A stretch of DNA of 6,627 nt from Suilimivivens sp964458255 (GCA_964458255.1 CAYWHY010000076.1:1-6627); one strand, 5' to 3'. Counted from the first letter of the stretch, positions 1-6,609 are shown. The notes: generated from the sequence alone by a model not told the origin. A program made the numbers and translations.

Positions 1-496
1 TGATCAGGAAGAGGCCATGAGTATTTCCGATTTGATTGTGGTTATGAAGGAAGGTGTTATCCAACAGACAGGCAAACCCCAGGATGTTTATACTAATCCT
101 GTAAATCTGTTTGTGGCAAAGTTTTTGGGAACGCCGCCGATTAATGTATTTAACGGAGAAGTAAAAGACGGCAAATTGTATATAGGAGAAGCAGCCGTTT
201 TAGATGTGAAGGATGTCCCTGGTCAGGAAGTGATTATCGGTATCAGACCGGAAGGCTTTATTTTAAAGGAGGACGGACCACTTTCCTGCACACTTACGGA
301 AGTGGAAGTGATGGGGCGTGATATCACAGTGGTTTCTACCCACGAGAAGTCCGAAAACGTGGAAATCCGTTCCATTATCAGTGCGGAAAACGAGGTAAAT
401 ACTAAGGCGAAGGAAGTACGTTTTGCACTGAAACCCAATAAGGTACATATTTTTAACAAAGAAACAGAAGAAAGAATTTATTTTAATCCAGACTAA
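1..496 (+). CDS. Sugar-type ABC importer ATPase, C-terminal part (MalK/UgpC/MsmX family), 5' end outside window
   Basis: This is the C-terminal part of the cytoplasmic ATPase that powers a CUT1-type ABC importer. The frame is open from base 2 and begins D-Q-E-E-A-M-S-I-S-D, which is the stretch right after the H-loop (switch) histidine of this family (normally THDQxEAM). Base 1 is a T, compatible with the last base of a His CAT codon. The ATG at 17 is therefore internal and not the start. After the end of the nucleotide-binding domain (VVMKEGVIQQTGKPQDVY, near nt 38-91) comes the regulatory TOBE/OB region with the family signature GIRPEGF (nt 239-259) and a closing LKPNKVHIFN segment. Walker A, Q-loop, signature motif and Walker B lie upstream and cannot be checked. 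The two permease genes and a binding protein follow at once, so this appears to be a dedicated ATPase rather than a shared stand-alone MsmX. The family is secure; the substrate is not known. Confidence 0.93.
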   Translation, partial: DQEEAMSISDLIVVMKEGVIQQTGKPQDVYTNPVNLFVAKFLGTPPINVFNGEVKDGKLYIGEAAVLDVKDVPGQEVIIGIRPEGFILKEDGPLSCTLTEVEVMGRDITVVSTHEKSENVEIRSIISAENEVNTKAKEVRFALKPNKVHIFNKETEERIYFNPD

Positions 497-513
497 AACG
501 GGAGAGACAGAAA

Positions 514-1404
514 ATGGAAAATAGAAATGCAAAAGCCTGGTTGTACCTTTTGCCGGCGATTCTTTTTCTGGGCGTTTTTATGGTATATCCGTTAATAGAT
601 GTTTTCATTTATTCATTTGAAGAAGGATATAACTCGGCCTCCCAGACTTACTACGGCGTTGGTTTATACAATTATTCTTATGTATTGCATGACCCTTACT
701 TTTTGCAGGCGGTCAAAAATACATTTATACTGGTTATTTTTACGGTGCCCATATCTACGGGAATTGCATTGCTTATTTCGCTGGGATTAAGTTCCATCAA
801 AAAATTAAAAGATTTATATCAGACTATCTATTTTTTGCCCTATGTAACCAATACATTGGCAGTAGGACTGGTATTTATGATTTTGTTCAAAAAAACACCG
901 TATACGGATGGACTTGCCAATCTGATAATCGGTTGGTTCGGTGCAGGTACCATAGACTTTATTGACGGACCATACTGGGCAAAAATGTTTGTTTTGTGCT
1001 TTTATACGGTTTGGGTTGTTTTACCGTTTAAGATTTTGATTTTAACAAGTGCCCTTGCATCCGTAAATCAGAGCTATTATAATGCAGCGAAAGTGGACGG
1101 TACATCGAGAATAAGAATTTTTACAAAAATTACGCTCCCGATGATTTCACCGATGCTTTTTTACCTGATTATTACGGGATTTATCGGTGCGTTTAAAGCC
1201 TACAGTGATGCGGTTGCTTTATTCGGTACGGATTTGAACGCAGCGGAAATGAATACGATAGTGGGATATGTTTATGATATGCTGTATGGTAACAGCGGCG
1301 GCTATCCGTCTTATGCGTCGGCAGCAGCGATTATATTGTTTGCCATTGTGCTTACCATCACATGTATTAACTTACTTGTCAGTAAAAAACGTGTATATTA
1401 TTAG
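514..1404 (+). CDS. ABC importer permease, MalF/UgpA type (CUT1 family)
   Basis: This is one of two integral membrane subunits forming the translocation channel of the importer. The 296-residue product has about six hydrophobic segments, near residues 8-30, 69-92, 104-125, 155-178, 213-231 and 268-289. The cytoplasmic coupling (EAA) loop that docks on the ATPase is at residues 188-213, with core NAAKVDG and the closing LPMISP. The Glu usual at the first position of the EAA core is Asn190 here. The short N-terminus (hydrophobic from residue 9) and the length match UgpA-like permeases rather than the larger enterobacterial MalF. The start is supported by GGGAGAG at 500-506, 7 nt before the ATG, and it follows the ATPase stop after 17 nt. 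The gene is in an operon with the ATPase upstream and the second permease downstream. Family assignment is firm; substrate is unknown. Confidence 0.93.
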   Translation: MENRNAKAWLYLLPAILFLGVFMVYPLIDVFIYSFEEGYNSASQTYYGVGLYNYSYVLHDPYFLQAVKNTFILVIFTVPISTGIALLISLGLSSIKKLKDLYQTIYFLPYVTNTLAVGLVFMILFKKTPYTDGLANLIIGWFGAGTIDFIDGPYWAKMFVLCFYTVWVVLPFKILILTSALASVNQSYYNAAKVDGTSRIRIFTKITLPMISPMLFYLIITGFIGAFKAYSDAVALFGTDLNAAEMNTIVGYVYDMLYGNSGGYPSYASAAAIILFAIVLTITCINLLVSKKRVYY

Positions 1405-1418
1405 TTGGAGTTTTTACT

Positions 1419-2294
1419 ATGGAAAAACCGGTTGATTATGAGAAAATTGAAAAATCCGCAAAAAGGCAGAAGACGGTGATAAATACCATTATCTATGTGC
1501 TTTTGACGGTCTGGGCGACGGTGGTACTTTTTCCTTTTTACTGGATGCTTTTAACATCTGTAAAGAGCTACAGTGCTTATAATTCGGAGTATATTCCGGA
1601 GCTTTTTACGCTGTCACCGACTTTGCAGAATTATGTGGATGCGTTTACGGCGGTGCCGCTTGTTGGTTATTTTATCAATACGCTTATTTTTACGCTTGCA
1701 ACAACGGCAATTATGCTGATTGTGACAACTCTTGCGGCGTTTGCTTTTGCACGGCTTGATTTTAAGGGAAAGAATATCGTTTTTACCCTGTTTCTTTCCT
1801 TAATGATGATACCCAATGAACTTGTAATTATTACAAACTTTGTAACTGTCACAAATCTGGATATGCGTAACACCTTTTTGGGACTGATACTGCCGTCGGT
1901 TACGTCAGTATTTTACATCTATCTTTTGAAAGAAAATTTTGAGCAGATACCGGATGAGCTGTATTATGCGGCAAAAGTGGACGGTACATCAGACTTTAGA
2001 TATCTGCGGAGAGTCATGATACCTATCTGCAAACCGACATTGATAACCATAACAATATTAAAAGTAATCGAGTGCTGGAACTCTTACGTCTGGCCCAGAT
2101 TGATTACGGACGAGGAAGCTTATTTCCTTGTTTCCAATGGAATTCAGGAGATTCGCGAAAATGGATTCGGTCGTGAAAATATTCCGGCAATGATGGCGGC
2201 GGTAGTGGTAATTTCGATTCCCCTCATTATTTTATTTTTAATCTTCCACAAGAAGATAATGGAAGGTGTGTCAAGAGGAGGAACCAAAGGATGA
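1419..2294 (+). CDS. ABC importer permease, MalG/UgpE type (CUT1 family)
   Basis: This is the second channel subunit of the importer, expected to pair with the preceding permease. The 291-residue protein has a cytoplasmic, lysine-rich N-terminus (residues 1-20) and six likely membrane helices near 21-46, 85-110, 118-140, 150-170, 205-225 and 255-276. Family hallmarks are FPFYWMLLTSVKS after the first helix, the EAA loop at residues 179-206 (core YYAAKVDG, closing IPICKP), and the C-terminal KKIMEGVSRGGTKG, which matches the typical MalG/UgpE tail. The EAA glutamate is replaced by Tyr183. A TGGAG site at 1406-1410 precedes the ATG by 8 nt, and the gap from the previous stop is 14 nt. The TGA stop (2292-2294) overlaps the ATG of the binding-protein gene, implying translational coupling. 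Substrate cannot be deduced. Confidence 0.93.
   Translation: MEKPVDYEKIEKSAKRQKTVINTIIYVLLTVWATVVLFPFYWMLLTSVKSYSAYNSEYIPELFTLSPTLQNYVDAFTAVPLVGYFINTLIFTLATTAIMLIVTTLAAFAFARLDFKGKNIVFTLFLSLMMIPNELVIITNFVTVTNLDMRNTFLGLILPSVTSVFYIYLLKENFEQIPDELYYAAKVDGTSDFRYLRRVMIPICKPTLITITILKVIECWNSYVWPRLITDEEAYFLVSNGIQEIRENGFGRENIPAMMAAVVVISIPLIILFLIFHKKIMEGVSRGGTKG
2273..2281 (+). promoter_or_regulatory. Strong ribosome binding site for the substrate-binding lipoprotein, inside the permease gene
   Basis: The purine run AAGAGGAGG lies within the last codons of the upstream permease and ends 9 nt before the ATG at 2291. It supports a start at 2291 overlapping the permease stop by 4 nt. A second ATG directly after it (2294) is also possible and would shorten the protein by one residue. 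Confidence 0.75.
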
Positions 2295-3904
2295 TGAAAC
2301 TACGGAAAAAATCAATGTTTTTCCTAGTGACAGCAATTTTTTGCATGTCGATTATGACAGGCTGTCACGGTTCTAAAGAACAGAGTACATTTAAAATTCC
2401 GGAAGAGTTTGATACTGTGAAAGAGTATGAAATTACATTTTGGGCCAAAAATGATACCAACATAACACAGACAAATATTTATGAAAAGGCAATAGCGGAT
2501 TTTGAAGAGCTGTATCCGAATATCACCGTAAATTTGCGGTTGTATACAGACTACGGAAAAATTTATAACGATGTTATTACCAATATTGCAACCAATACAA
2601 CACCGAATGTCTGCATCACGTATCCGGATCATATTGCAACCTATCTGATGGGAGAAAACAGCGTTGTTCCACTAAATGATTTGTTTGCGGATGAAAAATA
2701 CGGACTTGGAGGAAGTGAAGTCAGATTTGACTCGCCTGCACAGGAGGATATTATTCCGCAGTTTTTGGAGGAGTGTGCTTTCGGCGGCAATTATTATGCC
2801 ATTCCTTATATGCGTTCCACAGAGGCCTGCTATGTAAATAAAACGTATGTGGAAGCGTTGGGATATACCTTACCTGAGATCCTTACATGGGACTTTGTCT
2901 GGGAGGTATCCGAGGCGGCAGCGAAAAAGGATGCGGACGGCAATTTCCTGCTAAACGGTCAGAAAGTAATGATACCCTTTATTTATAAGTCGACGGATAA
3001 CATGATGATTCAGATGCTTAAGCAAAAAGAGGCAGGTTATTCGACAGATAACGGAGAAATTCAGATTTTTAACGATACCACAAAGGATCTTCTGTATATG
3101 GTTGCGGAACATGCAAAGACAGGTGCCTTTTCCACCTTTAAAATTTCGAGCTATCCGGCGAATTTTTTAAATGCCGGTCAATGTGTTTTTGCAATTGATT
3201 CCACCGCCGGTGCAACATGGATGGGAACGAATGCACCTCTTTCCGACATCAGCGAGGATAAGCTTGTGGAATTTGAGACGGAGGTTATGACGGTTCCCCA
3301 GTTTGATACGGAAAATCCAAAGATGATATCACAGGGACCATCTGTCTGTGTGTTTAATAAAGAAGATTCGCAAGAGGTTTTAGCTTCATGGCTGTTTGCC
3401 CAGTATCTGCTTACCAACGAAGTGCAGATTGCCTATTCGCAAACGGAAGGATATGTGCCTGTGACTGCAAAAGCACAGGATAGCAGGGAATATCAGGAGT
3501 ATCTTTCAAGGTGTGGTGAGGACAATGAAACCTATTATGATGTCAAGATAAAAGCATCAAAGCTGCTACTCGATAACACGTTAAACACCTTTGTAACACC
3601 GGTGTTTAACGGTTCAGCCTCTCTTCGTGATGCTGCGGGACAGATGATTGAAAATATAACAAAATCTGTCAGAAGAAAAGAAACGGTTGATGATGTTTAT
3701 ATGGAAAAACTTTATGGTGATATGATGTCTTTATACCGGTTAGATCAGGTGGGGAACAAGGACAATCCTGTATCCGGGGAAAAAGTTGATTTGGGGGAAC
3801 TTCCGAAAACATCGGTAATCCTTTTATCCTCATTGGCAGGTGCATGGGTACTGATTATTTTGTATGTGGTTTTTGAGACAATTAAGAAGAAAAATGTCAA
3901 ATAG
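2291..3904 (+). CDS. Substrate-binding lipoprotein of the ABC importer, with an extra C-terminal membrane helix
   Basis: This is the extracellular solute-binding protein of the importer, which captures the substrate and delivers it to the two permeases. Residues 1-25 are a lipoprotein signal: a KLRKK basic start, a hydrophobic core and a lipobox MTGC with the lipidated Cys25. The mature part starts with the typical first strand EITFWAKND (from residue 47). It continues with YYAIPYMRSTEACYVNKTY (168-186), resembling the inter-lobe segment of SBP_bac_1/UgpB-like proteins, and EGYVPVT (386-392), a common feature near the C-terminus of such proteins. At 537 residues it is about 100 longer than the usual 420-440. 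The extra length includes a hydrophobic helix at about 508-528 followed by a KKKNVK tail, predicting anchoring at both ends. It is the last gene of the operon, overlapping the permease stop by 4 nt. The family is well supported; the ligand is unknown, and UgpB-like similarity is only suggestive. Confidence 0.92.
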   Translation: MMKLRKKSMFFLVTAIFCMSIMTGCHGSKEQSTFKIPEEFDTVKEYEITFWAKNDTNITQTNIYEKAIADFEELYPNITVNLRLYTDYGKIYNDVITNIATNTTPNVCITYPDHIATYLMGENSVVPLNDLFADEKYGLGGSEVRFDSPAQEDIIPQFLEECAFGGNYYAIPYMRSTEACYVNKTYVEALGYTLPEILTWDFVWEVSEAAAKKDADGNFLLNGQKVMIPFIYKSTDNMMIQMLKQKEAGYSTDNGEIQIFNDTTKDLLYMVAEHAKTGAFSTFKISSYPANFLNAGQCVFAIDSTAGATWMGTNAPLSDISEDKLVEFETEVMTVPQFDTENPKMISQGPSVCVFNKEDSQEVLASWLFAQYLLTNEVQIAYSQTEGYVPVTAKAQDSREYQEYLSRCGEDNETYYDVKIKASKLLLDNTLNTFVTPVFNGSASLRDAAGQMIENITKSVRRKETVDDVYMEKLYGDMMSLYRLDQVGNKDNPVSGEKVDLGELPKTSVILLSSLAGAWVLIILYVVFETIKKKNVK

Positions 3905-3917
3905 GGGAAGATAAATA

Positions 3918-3945
3918 TTGATTTATTAAAAGTATGGTGTATAAT
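3918..3945 (+). promoter_or_regulatory. Sigma-A type promoter upstream of the OB-like lipoprotein gene
   Basis: A perfect -10 hexamer TATAAT (3940-3945) is preceded 16 nt upstream by TTGATT (3918-3923), four of six matches to TTGACA. Transcription would start near 3952, giving a short leader of about 36 nt before the ATG at 3988. It lies in the 83-nt spacer after the ABC operon and most likely drives the lipoprotein, paaK and ACT genes as a separate unit. It is a sequence match only; the start site is inferred. Confidence 0.7.
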
Positions 3946-3969
3946 AAGTTTTGTTTTTTAAGACTTATT
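3943..3969. repeat. Inverted repeat overlapping the -10 box and predicted start site; possible operator
   Basis: The arms are AATAAGTTTT (3943-3952) and AAGACTTATT (3960-3969), complementary over 10 positions with one G-T pair, separated by the 7-base spacer GTTTTTT. The left arm shares three bases with the TATAAT box and reaches the predicted transcription start. Most of the left arm would therefore not be in the mRNA, which favours a DNA-level site (operator) over an RNA hairpin for this promoter. It is not a good terminator for the upstream operon, because the stem is AT-rich and no U-run follows it. The dyad is visible; the regulatory role is inference. Confidence 0.4.
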
Positions 3970-3987
3970 TAAAGAGGAGAATGAAAA

Positions 3988-4749
3988 ATGAAAAAAATTG
4001 TTGCATTATTATTAACTCTTTCCCTTGCAACAGCTCTTGTAGGTTGTGCGACAAGCGGAAAGGAAGAAAACGCAGAAGTAGAAGCTACTGATGCAGAAGA
4101 TGCTGCAGATGTTATGACTCATGAAGAGTATGTGGCAGCTGCACTTGATACTCCGGTTGTGGTTGAAACTTATGTTCAGGCAAAGCAGTCTTGGTGGGAA
4201 GATAAGGCTACCGTTTATACACAGACTGAAGACGGTGCTTACTTCGTATATGATATGGCTTGTTCAGCAGAAGATTATGAAAAGTTAACCACCGGCACCA
4301 AGATTCGAGTTAGCGGATATAAGGCGGAGTGGTCAGGTGAAGTTGAAATTGTTGATGCAACTTTTGAAATTATCGAAGGCAACTATGTAGCACCGGTAAC
4401 AGATGTTACAGAAATGCTTGGTACAGATGAACTTATCAATCATCAGAATGAATTTGTTTCCTTTAAGGGAATGACAGTGGAAGCTTCTAAAGATGCTAAC
4501 GGAAATGATGTGGCATTCTTATACAACTGGGACGGTTCCGGTCAGGATGGTGATGACTTGTACTTTAATGTTTCCCTTAATGGAGAGACATATACTTTCA
4601 CTGTAGAATCTTATCTTTGTGATAACACCACAGATGTTTATAAAGCGGTTAAAAACCTGAACATTGGTGATAAGGTTGATATGGAGGGCTTCCTTTATTG
4701 GTATGAAGGTGTGAATCCCCATATTACGAATGTAACTGTAGCAGAATAA
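3988..4749 (+). CDS. Lipoprotein of unknown function with two tandem OB-like domains
   Basis: I do not recognise a named family. Residues 1-20 are a clear lipoprotein signal (MKKIVALLLT start, lipobox LVGC, Cys20), so the protein should be lipid-anchored outside the membrane. Residues 21-42 are an acidic linker rich in Glu, Ala and Asp. Two similar beta-rich units follow, about 55-131 and 153-253. Each opens with a hydrophobic strand (TPVVVETYVQA; EFVSFKGMTVEA) and closes with a GTKIRVSGYKAEWSG / GDKVDMEGFLYWYEG segment followed by EIVDATFEI / HITNVTV. This pattern of strands around a G-x-K-[IV]-x-[VM]-x-G turn resembles OB-fold or BOF-like barrels. The protein is very acidic. A strong AGAGGAGA site (3973-3980) precedes the ATG, and alanine is coded mostly by GCT/GCA, hinting at good expression. 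It has its own promoter, and paaK begins 33 nt after its stop. Function and ligand are unknown. Confidence 0.85.
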   Translation: MKKIVALLLTLSLATALVGCATSGKEENAEVEATDAEDAADVMTHEEYVAAALDTPVVVETYVQAKQSWWEDKATVYTQTEDGAYFVYDMACSAEDYEKLTTGTKIRVSGYKAEWSGEVEIVDATFEIIEGNYVAPVTDVTEMLGTDELINHQNEFVSFKGMTVEASKDANGNDVAFLYNWDGSGQDGDDLYFNVSLNGETYTFTVESYLCDNTTDVYKAVKNLNIGDKVDMEGFLYWYEGVNPHITNVTVAE

Positions 4750-4782
4750 AAATCAGACAGTAGTCTTGGAAGGAGACCAGTT

Positions 4783-6090
4783 ATGCCAAATTATTATCAA
4801 CCGGAAATCGAGTGTGCATCAGCAGATGAGCTTCTGGTAATCCAAAATGAAAAACTTGTAAAACAGGTTAGACATGTGTATGAGAATGTGGAGTATTATC
4901 GTAAGCTGATGGATGAGAAGGGAGTTACTCCTGATGATATAAAATCGATTGATGATTTAGCTAAGCTTCCGTTTTTGACAAAGGCAGACCTTCGTGACGC
5001 ATATCCTTACGGACTTTTAGCGACTGACCTCAAAAATTGTGTGCGTATTCATTCTACAAGTGGTACGACGGGGCGGCGTGTGGTAGCGTTTTATACGCAG
5101 CAGGACGTAGAACTTTGGGAAGAATGCTGTGCCAGGGCAATAGCTGCTGCCGGTGGAACGAGTGAAGATGTTTGTCAGGTCGCATATGGCTATGGCCTGT
5201 TTACGGGAGGCGCGGGACTTCATGGAGGTTCCCATAAAGTCGGCTGTCTGACACTGCCGATGTCTTCAGGGAATACTGAACGTCAAATTCAGTTTATGCA
5301 GGATCTTCATGCGACCATTCTTTGCTGTACACCCTCTTATGCGGCTTATATTGGAGAAACATTAAAAGATATGGGAATTTCGCCCGAAGAAATAGACTTA
5401 AAAGCCGGTATTTTCGGTGCGGAGCCGTGGACAGAGGAGATGCGTCGTGATATTGAAAAGTCACTAGGTATTAAAGCGTATGATATTTATGGACTCACAG
5501 AAACCAGTGGTCCGGGAGTTGCTTTTGAGTGCGAAGAACAGAATGGAATGCATATTAATGAGGATCATTTTCTGGCTGAAATTATTGATCCTGAGACAGG
5601 TGAGGTCCTGCCGGAGGGAAGTAAGGGAGAACTGGTATTTACCAGTCTTGATAAAGAGGCATTTCCCCTTCTTAGATACCGTACAAGAGATATTTGTGTT
5701 CTTTCAAGAAAGAAATGTTCCTGTGGTAGAACGCTGATTAAAATGTGTAAGCCAATGGGCAGAAGTGATGACATGCTAATCATTCGCGGCGTTAACGTTT
5801 TCCCGTCGCAGATAGAAACGGTTCTTCTTAAGGAAGGATATTCATCAAATTACCTTATTGAGGTTGACAGAAAATCTAATACAGATACGCTTGATATATC
5901 TGTGGAACTTGCACCCGAACAGTTTTCCGACACGGTAAGAGATATTGCTGCAAAAGAACATGAACTTGCCGGTGCAATCAAGACGATGCTTGGAATCAGT
6001 CCTAAGGTGCATCTTGTAGCACCTAAGACAATTACCAGAAGTGAAGGTAAGGCAGTCAGAGTGATTGACAGAAGAAAACTTCATGATTAA
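4783..6090 (+). CDS. paaK: Phenylacetate--CoA ligase family enzyme (adenylate-forming)
   Basis: This cytoplasmic enzyme is expected to activate an aryl acid such as phenylacetate with ATP and CoA, giving aryl-CoA, AMP and PPi. At 435 residues it has the usual PaaK length. Visible motifs are the phosphate-binding loop STSGTTGRR (91-99), the PaaK-typical YGYGLFTGGAGLHGG (135-149), the adenine-binding YGLTETSGPG (236-245), the ribose-binding Asp303 in RYRTRD, a CSCG pair (312-315), the hinge region GRSDDMLIIRGVNVFP (326-341), and the probable catalytic Lys423 in SEGKAVRV near the C-terminus. All key residues are present, so it looks functional. The start is fixed by GGAAGGAGA (4768-4776), 6 nt before the ATG. 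It follows the lipoprotein by 33 nt with no terminator and precedes the ACT gene by 21 nt. No aerobic paa catabolic genes are nearby, so a role in anaerobic arylacetate salvage or disposal is more likely. The exact acid (phenylacetate, hydroxyphenylacetate, indoleacetate) is not determined. Confidence 0.92.
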   Translation: MPNYYQPEIECASADELLVIQNEKLVKQVRHVYENVEYYRKLMDEKGVTPDDIKSIDDLAKLPFLTKADLRDAYPYGLLATDLKNCVRIHSTSGTTGRRVVAFYTQQDVELWEECCARAIAAAGGTSEDVCQVAYGYGLFTGGAGLHGGSHKVGCLTLPMSSGNTERQIQFMQDLHATILCCTPSYAAYIGETLKDMGISPEEIDLKAGIFGAEPWTEEMRRDIEKSLGIKAYDIYGLTETSGPGVAFECEEQNGMHINEDHFLAEIIDPETGEVLPEGSKGELVFTSLDKEAFPLLRYRTRDICVLSRKKCSCGRTLIKMCKPMGRSDDMLIIRGVNVFPSQIETVLLKEGYSSNYLIEVDRKSNTDTLDISVELAPEQFSDTVRDIAAKEHELAGAIKTMLGISPKVHLVAPKTITRSEGKAVRVIDRRKLHD

Positions 6091-6111
6091 AAAGAAAAAG
6101 GAGTTTTTATT

Positions 6112-6534
6112 ATGAGTGTAAAACAGATTTCAATTTTTATAGAAAATAAAAAAGGTAAACTGGCTGAAGCTACAAGATATATTGCAGATCATAATGTAAA
6201 TTTAAGGGCATTGTCCATTGCAGATACACAAGACTTTGGTATTGTGCGTATCATTTGTGAAAATCCTGAAAATACAGTAAAAGAATTGCGGGAAGGCGGA
6301 TATATTACTACAGCAACGGATGTTTTAGCAGTTGCCATTTCCGATGAACCGGGAAGCCTTGCCTCTGTTTTGGAAGTGTTATCAGAGGCGAATGTTGCGG
6401 TAGAATATACTTATGAAGTTTTTTCCCACAAAGCCGGTGCTTATATGATTTTACGTGTGGATGATAACCAGAGTGCAGCGGCGGCACTTGCCGGTGCCGG
6501 CATTAAAACGGCAAGCCAGAAGGAATTATTTTAA
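6112..6534 (+). CDS. Tandem ACT-domain protein, probable amino-acid sensor linked to paaK
   Basis: This small 140-residue cytoplasmic protein consists almost wholly of two ACT domains and has no catalytic domain. ACT1 spans about 5-66 (strand QISIFIEN, the Gly15 turn, helix KLAEATRYIADHNVN, strand FGIVRIICE). ACT2 spans about 71-136 (strand VLAVAIS, the Gly81 turn in DEPGSLASV, helix, strand GAYMILRV). ACT domains bind small ligands, usually amino acids, at domain interfaces, so a regulatory role is likely. Free-standing ACT proteins are often found beside PaaK-type ligases in anaerobes. With the ligase 21 nt upstream, the likely ligand is an aromatic amino acid, but this is inference. AAAAAGGAG (6095-6103) precedes the ATG by 8 nt. 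A strong terminator follows 38 nt after the stop, so this is the last gene of the unit. Confidence 0.88.
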   Translation: MSVKQISIFIENKKGKLAEATRYIADHNVNLRALSIADTQDFGIVRIICENPENTVKELREGGYITTATDVLAVAISDEPGSLASVLEVLSEANVAVEYTYEVFSHKAGAYMILRVDDNQSAAAALAGAGIKTASQKELF

Positions 6535-6572
6535 AAATCAGAAATAATAGTTGAATCAGGAAATCGTGAAGA

Positions 6573-6609
6573 GGAACATACAAAAGTAAGCTTGTATGTT
6601 CCCTTTTTT
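6573..6609 (+). terminator. Rho-independent terminator after the ACT gene
   Basis: A perfect 11-bp stem, GGAACATACAA (6573-6583) with TTGTATGTTCC (6592-6602), encloses an 8-base loop. It is followed after one C by six Ts (6604-6609). It ends the lipoprotein-paaK-ACT transcription unit. Confidence 0.9.

Noticed and set aside
17..19. ATG as the start of the first gene
   Set aside because: The frame is open to the window edge and the preceding residues DQEEA are part of the conserved sequence after the ABC ATPase H-loop, so the ATG is internal.
3943..3975. Intrinsic terminator for the ABC operon
   Set aside because: The hairpin is almost all A-T pairs and is followed by TAAAGAGG rather than a T-run, and it overlaps the next promoter.
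3981..3983. ATG seven bases before the lipoprotein start
   Set aside because: It is in another frame, too close to the ribosome site, and does not give the clear lipoprotein signal peptide.
4763..4777. Small hairpin (GTCT/AGAC) covering the paaK ribosome binding site
   Set aside because: Only four Watson-Crick pairs plus one G-T pair with a five-base loop; too weak to claim regulation.
5480..5737. Alternative + strand ORF within paaK (and a similar one at 599-790 in the first permease)
   Set aside because: These are out-of-frame readings inside genes whose own frames carry clear conserved motifs.
223..6084. Several reverse-strand ORFs of about 67-102 residues
   Set aside because: All lie wholly or mostly inside well-supported + strand genes, have no family features, and are shadows of those genes.
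6536..6564. Imperfect direct repeat AATCAGAAAT / AATCAGGAAAT before the terminator
   Set aside because: Short, AT-rich and only two copies; could easily be chance.
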